A stretch of DNA of 64,000 nt from Chrysomallon squamiferum (lineage: Eukaryota > Mollusca > Gastropoda > Neomphalida > Peltospiridae). The stretch lies in the NCBI GenBank assembly GCA_012295275.1, contig CM022674.1:1593177-1657176 (forward strand). Reading direction: 5' to 3'. The translations under genes were made by a program, and so were the position numbers. Positions 55,375 to 64,000 of the stretch are shown here, piece by piece. Position 1 is the first letter of the stretch. Every line of letters starts with the position of its first letter. A model generated the notes under the pieces. It saw only the letters and a list, made by a program, of their open reading frames with translations, was not told the DNA's origin and searched no databases.

Positions 55375-55625
55375 ATCAAAAATTTGGTAATCCTGTAATT
55401 TGATATATACACCAGTTCAGGGAATTCTGGGAAATGTATCTAAGTGACCAGTCATATTTGATTGGCTGGGATGTGCAATTAGAGTTGATCCCCTTGGCAA
55501 GAAGGCATGAATAATTATGGTAATAGGCGAAGATAATTTGAATTAATACCGCTATTAAATGGTTGAGTGAGAGATGTTTGTATAATTTGTCTATTAATGT
55601 TATTGGTGGGAGATACAAGAGTTAT
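55375..55625. other. Complex non-coding island 10
   Basis: About 240 bases of unique sequence: AGGGAATTCTGGGAAATGTA, GATTGGCTGGGATGTGCAAT, CATGAATAATTATGGTAATA. TAAT cores and a CCAAT (ATTGG) core are present. It is a candidate enhancer by composition only. Confidence 0.4.
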
Positions 55626-55769
55626 TTGATGTGTGTATTTCTGTCTCAGAATTCAGAGGAAATTCAAACAGAATGAGACAGATTTAGGAATGTGTTGCAA
55701 AAATGATATAGAAGAAGGAAATAAAATAAACTGGAAAGAATCGATATTAATAAATTAATAGCATGAAGA

Positions 55770-56422
55770 GCAGTTGTAGTAGTAGTAGTAGATGTTGTTG
55801 TTGTAGTAGTAGCAGTAGCAGTAGTAATCATTATGGTTGTGGTAGTAGCTGTAATAGTAGTAGTAGATGTAGTAGTTGTTGTTGTTGTAGCCTTAGTAGT
55901 AGTAGTAATCATTGTAGTTGTCATAGTAGCAGTAGTAGTAACAGTAGTAGTAGACATATTGGTAGTTGTAGCAGAAGCAGTGGAAATGGTGGTAGATACA
56001 GTATTAATGATTGCAGTAATAGTGTTATAAGATGTATCAGTAGTATATTATATTACAATAATAATAACAGTAATAGTTCAATAGTAATAATAATAAAAGT
56101 ACTAGTAGTATAAGCAGCAGAGATAGTAGGAACAGTAGTACTAGTAGCAATCACAGGAATAATAATAATAATATTAACAATAGCAGTAATGTTTTTTGTA
56201 GCCATAGTGATAGTAGTAGTATATGTTGTAGTTGTTGTAGTGGTAGGAGTAGTATATGTTGTAATATTTGTATTATTGGTGGTAGCAATAGTAGTAGTTG
56301 TTATAACAGTAGTAGCAGTAACAGTATTTATTTGTAGTAGTAGTAATAGTAGTAAAAGTAATTGTAACTTTAATAGTAAGTAGTAATAGTAGAATAGTAG
56401 TAGTAGTAGCAGCAATAATTGC

Positions 56423-56456
<34 letters not shown>

Positions 56457-56770
56457 ATAATAATAATAATAGTTGTACTATAGCAGTGACAGTAGCAAGA
56501 ACAGTAGTAGTAATAGTAGTAGTAGTTGAAATAGCATTAGCAATAATAATTAAACAGTGATAGTAGTTGTAATAGTACTTGTATATAATTATATTTACAG
56601 ACATAATTGTTGCCATAGTAGTGGAGTTGATGGTAGTAGTAGCAGTAATAGTAGTAGTATTAGCAGTAATGATAGTATTATTATTATTAAATGAGTAGTA
56701 GTAGTAGTAATGATAGTATTAGTAGTAGTTGTAGTAGCAGTAGTAGTAGTAGAAGCAAAAGCAGCAGAAG
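55770..56770. repeat. GTA/AGT trinucleotide array, about 1 kb
   Basis: A kilobase of imperfect GTA, AGT, GCA and AAT triplets, the longest trinucleotide region of the window. Serine, valine and leucine repeat frames are artefacts. Confidence 0.95.
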
Positions 56771-56774
56771 AGCT

Positions 56775-57055
56775 AAGCAATAAATCAGTTATGTTTGTAT
56801 TACTAACAAAATACTGCTAACTGCAGAGTTAATTAGCCTATTTCCTATCTAACCCGACATTCACAAACGCTGTAAAAACACAGATACTGCTCTAGCTTCG
56901 GGGGACTTGGATCTTCCTTCACATTAACTATTTGAGATTCACATCTGAGGTATTTAATTGTTAGGGTTTCGCTAAAGAGTCGTTTTCTCCCATCTTGTAT
57001 AAATGGCATCGTTCACCCTAAGTGTTGTTAGACTGGGACATTGCTGTGAAGCTGA
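56775..57055. other. Complex non-coding island 11
   Basis: Unique sequence with AGAGTTAATTAGCCTATTTC, CTAGCTTCGGGGGACTTGG and TCGCTAAAGAGTCGTTTTC. It also has TATAAATGG (56998-57006), a TATA-like element with no known transcript behind it. Confidence 0.4.
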
Positions 57056-57089
57056 GAGAGAGAGAGAAAAAGAAAAGCCTGCAGGGATT

Positions 57090-57402
57090 ATGCTTGGATT
57101 CTGTGAAGTATATTTTGGTGATTACTGATTTCATTGGAGAAAGTGTCTGTGTGTGTGTGTGTGTGTGTGTTGTGTTGTGTTAAAACATTATTCCGAGAGG
57201 TCTAATGTTTTCAGTGAGTTGTTACTGTTGTGTCATGGATTTGTGGTGTTTTTTTGTGTTTTTTTTTTTCTTCTGAAGTTTGTAAGTAATTCAAAAGATG
57301 TGTGTTTTGGTATTTGAATTTTTTTTTTTTTTTTTGTTGGTTTGTTGGAAATGATGTTGTTAGAATGATTATCTTTGTTATGACAGAAGAACTGATTTCT
57401 CT

Positions 57403-57458
<56 letters not shown>

Positions 57459-58330
57459 ACATTCTGAGAGCTGTCAAATCAAAGTCAAATTGTTTAGTAG
57501 TTGGCATTGTTGTGTTGCAGACTTTTTTAAGATTTGTCAGTAGTTCAGAAGATGTATGAGTTGGTATGGTGTCAGTTATTTTTTATTTTATTTTTTTTTC
57601 AGTTTGTTATAAACTGTAAGGATGTTACTAGAATTTAACAAAGTGTATTGTAGTCTGTAATGATAGAGGTACTCATTCTGTGGGAGAATTTGTGTAAAAA
57701 ACAGTGAGTTGGTACTGTGTCATGGATTTTTATAGTTTGTTAGAAAATATAAGGATGCCACTAGAATTTTTTGAAGTGTATGTTTGACTTCTATGATAGA
57801 GGTACTGATTTTAGTGGAGAATTTGTTGTAAAACAGTAATTTGCAAGCTGTAATATATTCAGTGAGTTCATATAATGTTTTTTTTTTTTTTTTTTTTTTT
57901 TAAAGTTTGTTAGAAAAGTATAATGATTATGCTAGAATTTGTTTTACAAAATTTATCTTTGTTTTGACAGTAGGAATAATTTTTCTGGGCTGTGTAAAAT
58001 ATTCTGAGAGCTATCACAGTCAAGTCTAACATTCAGTAGTTGATATTGTTATGTTGTGGATTTTTGTAAAGTTTTGTAAGTAATTCAAAAGATGTGTGAG
58101 TTGGTACTGTATTTTTTAGTTTGTTAGAAAATGTTAGGATATTTTACAAAGTGTATTTTTTGTTGTTGTTGTGATGGTAGACACACTGATTTCGTTGGAA
58201 TGTTTCTGTGTATGTAAGTCAGTATTCATAGAGGTGGAATGAAAAAGGTAAGTATTCAGAAAATTTGGATTTTTAAAGTTAATTTTGGTAACATAGGCTG
58301 GTAAGAATTTAACAAAGTTATTATATTTAT
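57090..58330. repeat. Old tandem repeat, unit about 250-280 bp
   Basis: Four or five diverged copies. Recurrent parts are AATTCAAAAGATGTGTG (57290, 58088; diverged at 57543), AGTTTGTTAGAAAA (57735, 57904, 58118), ACATTCTGAGAGCTGTCA (57458; diverged at 58000) and a GATAGAGGTACTGATTT-like segment (57662, 57797). GT runs (57147-57170, 57402-57455) lie inside two copies. Confidence 0.8.
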
Positions 58331-58659
58331 TATTATTATTCTTTTTTTTTATTAAATTTTATTTTATTTCGTTTTTGTCTTTCATTATAGAGACAGTAAT
58401 TTCACTGAAGTGTCTTTATATATGTAAGAAATAATATAAAGTAAATTTCAACAAGAAAGCAAGTCATTTTTAACTTTGAAAAGCTTAGGCTGTTAAATGT
58501 GATAATGAAAAAATTAAATAATTGTGTAATTTCCTCTGAAATGTTATTCTGTCAAAGAACAAGTTGAACAATTTAATGCTCTACACTTTAAATGTCATTT
58601 GTAAATACACTGAAAGCATTAAATAACTTTTAAACCTTCTTAAAATATATATATATATA

Positions 58660-59081
58660 TATAGGTACATACACTAACTCCTCTTACTTACAAACCACTT
58701 GTATATGTTGATTAGATAATGCAAAGGTAGGAATCTAAACAGTTATATATATAGTATATCTATGCAGACATAAATAAATGTATCATCCAGGTACAAAATA
58801 ATATTGTACAGGTTAATGATCTCTTACACAAATTTCTGAAATCTGAAAAAAGCTTAAAAAAATCCAAAGTATTTTCTGAGTAGCAGGAATAGTCATATAC
58901 TAAAGTTGAACAGACTTTATTTTAATCCAAAAAATACAAAAATAATTTTATATATTTATATATATATTTATAAATGTGTGTGTGTGTGTATATATATATA
59001 TATACAATATTTATTTATATAGTTACTTTAAAAAATAATAATAATAAAATTAAAATAAATAAATAAATAATAGTAATGATG

Positions 59082-59114
<33 letters not shown>

Positions 59115-59120
59115 TTATAT
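58660..59120. repeat. TA, GT and AAT short runs
   Basis: TA (58648-58661, 58990-59003), AAAT (59052-59070) and AAT (59080-59113) runs in AT-rich DNA with no gene. Confidence 0.75.
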
Positions 59121-59282
59121 ATATAATCCTGTGGACTGTCTGTATAATCTGTATGTAAAATATAAATCGAATTAAGTTTTGGACTTGGATTCTATTCTCA
59201 GATTCTCTTTCCTTCCTTATATTCCAAAAATTCTCAAGAATTCTCCAAAATCCAAAACTATTTCTAGTCCCAAGCATTTTGG

Positions 59283-59333
<51 letters not shown>
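59283..59333. repeat. Poly(A), about 50 bases
   Basis: An uninterrupted A run. It could be the tail of a retroposed insertion, but no element body was recognised upstream. Confidence 0.95.
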
Positions 59334-59335
<2 letters not shown>

Positions 59336-59797
59336 TTTCTGCACCGATTTTCTGCAGATGGTTTTGTTCTTACTTAGAATGTATCAGAACAGTAGGAACA
59401 CACACACAAAACAGCAGGTGAGTGTGTAGAACACAGAGATTTCAGCTTGCAGGTAGAGAGATGATTGATGTTGGAGGTATTAACAGTTTACCTGAACAGG
59501 TGTAGTGTTTCAGGTGAGTTGGGGGAAGTATTCAAGAAATTCGGAGTCTGGCAAAACTGTGGAATGAACATAAGAGAGACTAGAACAGGTCTGTGCTTAG
59601 AAAGATCTTTTAGTCCTTGTTTTGTTTTGTTTCTTATATTTGTTTTCTCTCTCTCTCTCTCTCTCTCTCTGAGTTTTTGAGGGTTTTATGAGTTTTGTGG
59701 TAGGGGTGTGTGTTTTGAGAATGGTGTTGTATTTTCAAAATATGTACTTAGGTGACAATGGTTTGATATATGGGTGTTTGTGTATATACTTACATAC

Positions 59798-59800
<3 letters not shown>
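59334..59800. other. Unique stretch with a CT run
   Basis: Moderately complex sequence, partly GT-rich (AGTTTTGTGGTAGGGGTGTG), containing (CT)n at 59646-59671. No gene was supported. Confidence 0.4.
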
Positions 59801-59851
<51 letters not shown>

Positions 59852-60054
59852 ATGCAAGATGTTTATGGTATTTTGTTGCTATTGAAGAATGTATAAAGAG
59901 AAAATAAATAAATAAATAAATAAATAATAATAATAAATAATAATAATAATAATATAATAGCAGTAATAATAACAGAGGAATAGTAATAAAGTAAGAACTA
60001 ATAAAAAGAAAAAGGAATTACATAAAAAATCAAATTTAAATTAATAAACAACAA

Positions 60055-60085
<31 letters not shown>

Positions 60086-60270
60086 ATATTATAATAACAA
60101 CAACAATACCAACAAGAACCACAAAAATAATCAACACCAAAATAAATAAATCTTTTTTTTTTTTTTTTAATTTCTATAAATTTTACAACAATCAAGAATA
60201 TCAAAAAATTCCTAAACAGACACCTTCTAATATAACACACATTTCTAAAAAAAAAAAAAAAAAAAAAAAT
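59800..60270. repeat. CATA/TA, AAAT, AAT and poly(T/A) block
   Basis: TA run 59810-59848, AAAT 59902-59922, AAT to about 59955, AAAT 60056-60088, poly(T) 60152-60168 and poly(A) 60247-60269. Confidence 0.95.
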
Positions 60271-60339
60271 CGCTAAAATTTCAAATAAATCTTTTAAACT
60301 CGTTTCATTCAAGCATCCTGTCTGCTCTATAAAACTAAA

Positions 60340-60660
60340 CCAGAATCCTTCTTCCTGGCACATTCCACCACCGCCGTTGCTGCCGCTGTTGTTGTTTAGC
60401 AGAAAATCAACTCAGTATGTTAATTAGATTTCGTTTGACAGCCTTGTAAAGTTTACAGCATGCACACAACACCGCAATTCAGTCTGGCTGGATGATCTGA
60501 ACACAGCACTGAGTTTACGAGTTACCGGAAAACCGTAATTTCTAATACAATTACGAGTATTTACGTTTAAATGATATTACGCTTAGAGAGACGCATTACC
60601 CTGTTATGGTTTGGTTGCGTGTGCATAGCAATGTATTGACTGAAGAGCTAATATATTGTG
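60340..60660. other. Complex non-coding island 12
   Basis: About 300 bases: CCACCGCCGTTGCTGCCGC, then TATGTTAATTAGATTTCG, TTGACAGCCTTGTAAAGTTT, CAGTCTGGCTGGATGATCTG and AGTTACCGGAAAACCGTAAT (an inverted repeat around CCGGAAAACCG). By composition it is among the best enhancer candidates. It lies about 1.7 kb before the putative start at 62238. Confidence 0.4.
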
Positions 60661-61209
60661 TCATAATATTTTATTGTATTTATATATATATATAAAGGAA
60701 TATTGAATGCAATTGTTGATATGATTATCTGTATTTGCATTTAAATGGCAGTGTATTAAGTGAGATAGTAATAAACTGTATTATAGTTGTTGTTTTTTAT
60801 ATGTAAATAAATATTAAATACAGTTTTAATATATATATAAATATATGTGTATGTGTGTGTGTGTCTCTTTCTCTCTCTCTCTCTCTATATATATATGTAT
60901 GTGTATATGTAGATATGTGTGTATATATATGTAGAGGTTTGATAGCTATTTATCTATCTATCTATATATATATAAGGAGAGAGAGAGAGAGATTTTTGCA
61001 TACTATAAAATGTGGAGATATACAGAACATTATGTTTGAGTTCAACAGGATTTATACACACAGTGATGGTATTTGTTTCAATGTACACAGTCAAATTTTT
61101 CTGTTTCCATAGGATTTTGTGGAAGAATATATTATACAAAATTGGACATAACATAAAAATCATTACGTTAACCTTGACTGATCATTTGAAATAATAAGAA
61201 AAAATTTAC

Positions 61210-61890
61210 TGGATGTTCAAAAAGATTTCTATTGATTGGACAGCACGATATAATAAATTTAACTGGATTTGAATTCAAAACAATATCCAGTTTCCTTGGA
61301 CGGATGTAACACTTAATCCGATTGGATGTTTGTAATCAAATATTGAATTTGATTGGCCGTGGGAACAAATCAGTAAGGTTACGTTTGATTGGGTGCACAG
61401 AGTTTAATGTAATTTGGATATTCATATCAAAGTAGTCAACTTGACTGCATTGAAACCTGAAACAAATTTTCAGTTTCATTGGATGTGAGAAAATATACAA
61501 ATACAATTTGGAGTCTATATATATATATAAGCAGCAAGATTCATACTTTGACTGGATACGTGTCAAAAGAATAACATTCCTTTAGGCTGGATCTCAGTAC
61601 ATCAGTTTAATTAATTTTATTGGATATATATTCAAACTATATAACATTTTGTTTGATTGGATGTCTACAGCAAATTATCAAAATACCTAATTTGATTGGA
61701 TGTGTAGTCAGTAGAATAATATGTAGAAGAATCCTTCACTTCATTGGTTGTGCATTCAGAAGAATAACGTTTTGATGTTGAAATCAGAATAACTTGATTG
61801 CGTTACATACTCAGATCGCTAATATTCACTTTGATTGGATGTAGACTTCAAAATAGTTACTTTCATTGGATACATAACACCACAACACAC
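61210..61890. repeat. Degenerate minisatellite with ATTGGAT cores upstream of the last gene
   Basis: About 13-14 diverged units, spaced about 40-60 bp, share (T)TTGATTGGATGT or close variants: CCGATTGGATGTT, TTTGATTGGCCGT, TTTGATTGGGTGC, TTTCATTGGATGT, TTTGATTGGATGTCTA, TTTGATTGGATGTGTAG, TTCATTGGTTGTGC, TTTGATTGGATGTAG and TTTCATTGGATAC. The ATTGG core is the reverse of CCAAT, the NF-Y site. Confidence 0.8.
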
Positions 61891-61929
61891 ACTGAAAAAC
61901 ATTCAATTTCATTTACACAAACACTCTGT

Positions 61930-61934
61930 ATATA

Positions 61935-61967
<33 letters not shown>
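61930..61967. repeat. (TA)n microsatellite
   Basis: A TA run between the ATTGG array and the promoter-like segment. An A-rich low-complexity run follows (62020-62070). Confidence 0.9.
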
Positions 61968-61970
<3 letters not shown>

Positions 61971-62089
61971 AATCAGTGGATATTTTTGTGTGTGTAACAA
62001 CAAAAGACATATTTGGTTAAAAAAAAAAGCAAAAAAAAAAAAAAAATTAAAAAAAATTATTTTTTCAAAAAAAAATGAAATAATCTGAG

Positions 62090-62237
62090 AAAAGTGAACG
62101 TGGCTCTGTTTCACTCTTCGTTACCACGGTAATTGGGATGCAAGGCAGATCCATGGTGTGTCAGTCGGCCGATTGATTCTGTTTGATGGTGGCACGCGCG
62201 CACGGCACTGGCTGATGGGGCCGATGTTGTTGACAAA
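62090..62237 (+). promoter_or_regulatory. GC-richer promoter / 5' UTR-like segment
   Basis: About 150 bases of GC-rich sequence (TTCGTTACCACGGTAATTGG, CAGTCGGCCGATTGATTC, GGCACGCGCGCACGGCAC, GATGGGGCCGATGTTG) in otherwise very AT-rich DNA. It includes CpG clusters and an RFX-like imperfect palindrome, GTTACCACGGTAAT. It ends at the ATG at 62238. No TATA box was seen. Confidence 0.45.
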
Positions 62238-62290
62238 ATGAGCTCGGGTGAACTGTCGTTTGTCAGCACACCACTGCTGGAGAGTGAGAG
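62238..62290 (+). CDS. Putative first coding exon of a gene that continues beyond the window
   Basis: An ATG in good context (ACAAAATGAGC) opens 17 codons, MSSGELSFVSTPLLESE, plus two bases. A strong donor, GAGAG|GTGAGTCTG, follows at 62291, so the intron is phase 2. The exon follows the GC-rich segment directly, which fits a start exon. I do not recognise the protein. No further exon was found to 64000; the intron is filled by repeats. The many complex islands to the left could be its regulatory landscape, which is an inference. Confidence 0.5.
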
Positions 62291-62309
62291 GTGAGTCTGT
62301 CCTGTTGCG

Positions 62310-63430
62310 TTCGTCCTGTTACAAGAGTTATTTACTAAGTGTAGTCACTGTATTATAAGAGTTATTATGTTTTATCATGTCACCAGAGTTATTTATTAAG
62401 TGTAGTCATAGTATTGATAATAGTTTATGTTCACTGTATTATAAGAGTTATTACATTTATCATGTTACAAGAGTTATTTATTAAGTGTAGTCACTGTATT
62501 ATAAGTTATTGCATTTGTAATGTTACCAGAGTTATTTATTAAGTGTGGTCATAGTATTAATACAGTTTATGTTCACTGTATTATAAGAGTTATTATGTTT
62601 GTGATATTACTAGAGTTATTTATTAAGTGTAGTCTCAGTATTAATGCAGTTTATGGTTACTGTTTATAAGAGTTATTACATTTATGATGTTACTAATTAT
62701 TTATTAACTATAGTCATTGATAATAGTTTGTTGACGTTACCAAAGTTATTTATTAACACATAGTATTGATAATTGTTTATGTTTACTGTATTGTAAGAGT
62801 TATTATGTTTATGATGTTACCAGAGTTATTTACTAAGTGTAGTCATATTATTGATAAAATTGCTTATGTTTATTTATTATAAAAGTTATTACTTTTGTGT
62901 TACTAGAGTTGTACATCAAGTGAGTCATAGTACTGATTATAGTTTATGTTTACTCAGCTATAAGTTATAATGTTTATGATATTACAATTTGTTTCCTGTA
63001 TTATAAGAGTTACTATATTTTTAATGTTACAGTTTATGTTTACTGTATTATAAGAGGTTGTTTTTGATATTATAACAGTCAGTTATTAAGAGCTGTCATA
63101 GAATTTTTACTTTATTATAAGAGTTATTGTGTTGATGAAGTTCTAGTTTATCTACAGAGAGTTCAGATGTGTTGATACAGTTATGTTATTATAAGAGTTA
63201 ATTAACTGTTGTCATAGTATTGAAAAGAGTCGTTTGTTACATTTAATTATTATTTTAGGATTTATTTATTACATTTATGGTATAACGTTATTAAATATGG
63301 TATAACGTTATTAAATATTATAAGAGTTTTTACATTTGCTTATTGTGGCATTTACTGCATTGTAAGTTATTACTTTAATGATGTTGCATTTTTACAATTA
63401 CAAAGTTATTTTACATTTACGATGTAACAG
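62310..63430. repeat. Degenerate minisatellite in the first intron of the last gene
   Basis: Units of about 80-125 bp contain AGAGTTATTTATTAAGTGTA, GTCATAGTATTGATAATAG, TTTATGTTCACTGTATTATA and AAGAGTTATTATGTTTATGA. About eight to ten copies become more diverged to the right. Confidence 0.9.
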
Positions 63431-63937
63431 TCATTACATATGAGTTAACTATTATACTTTTATAACTGTTATTTTTTTAACTTCATGATTTTGCAACATC
63501 TAATGAAATGTATTACAGCACAAACTGGTAGAAAGAGAGTGAAAGAAAGATGAAAGAAATAATGAGATGGAATGAGAGAAGAAATTAGAAAGACAGAGAG
63601 AATATGAAGAATGACAAATATCAAGAAGATGTGTTAAAAGTGTTTTGTGTAAAAGTTCGGTGTGATATTGATTTAACATAGTGGTTTTCATCTCTAATTT
63701 TCTCTCTGTTTCTTCATTTCTTCTTTAACTTTGTGTCTTTGTATTTCTCAATCCATCATTCTTTACTGAACTTTATTTTTTCTTCTCTCTCTCTGTGTCT
63801 CTGTGTTTAATTGTTTATTGATTTTGCATTTCTCTTTTTCTTCATTCTTTTACTCACTGTTCTTTTTTCAATATCTCTTCTCTGTCTCTCCATCTTTGTC
63901 TTTTTAGTATTTAGTAGTTTCTATTATTATTATTATT

Positions 63938-63972
<35 letters not shown>

Positions 63973-64000
63973 TCCTAACTATAGTCCTACTCAATACCTT
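63431..64000. other. AT- and pyrimidine-rich intronic end of the window
   Basis: A purine-rich part (63528-63610), a T/C-rich part (63690-63910) and an ATC run (63929-63973). No exon was seen. Confidence 0.5.

Overview
This is a window of animal nuclear genome. It has spliced genes with short GT-AG exons in long AT-rich introns, very heavy microsatellite and minisatellite content, several degraded transposons and one 200-N assembly gap (12366-12565). A DUF1647-type protein family in paralogous copies and an invertebrate-style YEATS4 gene suggest a lophotrochozoan, most likely a mollusc. The species cannot be fixed from the sequence. No CRISPR arrays, operons or bacterial features are present, and I could not support any rRNA or tRNA gene.

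Left third (1-20.7 kb): two paralogous genes of a DUF1647-like, glycosyltransferase-like family lie tail to tail. Copy 1 (plus strand, exons between 1132 and 7647) lacks its first exon or exons in this window. Copy 2 (minus strand, exons between 20733 and 14300) includes an exon encoding a single hydrophobic anchor, so a type II Golgi/ER membrane protein is predicted. The core exons match in length and phase (78, 299 and 105 bp in both), which supports the models strongly. Copy 2 has lost a motif that copy 1 retains (FETGF replaced by FAATM). The space between and around them holds a 2.4-kb minisatellite with a 36-bp unit, long CT/AG and AAT/ACT arrays, a hAT-like remnant (about 8.0-8.5 kb), a MULE-like remnant (about 13.06-13.86 kb), and a dispersed, partly tandem repeat family called R here.

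Middle left (20.7-27 kb): further inverted copies of family R, a 10 x 48-bp minisatellite, a Penelope-like element fragment with a GIY-YIG-type domain, and a duplicated block that copies the flanks of the anchor exon but not the exon itself.

Centre (28.8-33.7 kb): a complete seven-exon YEATS4/GAS41 gene on the minus strand. This chromatin reader would act in TIP60/SRCAP-type complexes. Its last exon carries an apparent one-base frameshift in a run of six A's, probably an assembly or sequencing error.

Right half (34-62 kb): no protein-coding gene could be supported. Long low-complexity stretches alternate with islands of 150-400 bp of complex, higher-GC, non-repetitive sequence, which may be cis-regulatory elements. 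A plausible first coding exon of a plus-strand gene lies at 62238-62290, at the end of this region. It follows a GC-richer promoter-like segment and a degenerate minisatellite whose units carry ATTGG (reverse CCAAT) cores. The rest of that gene lies to the right of the window, behind a minisatellite-filled intron.
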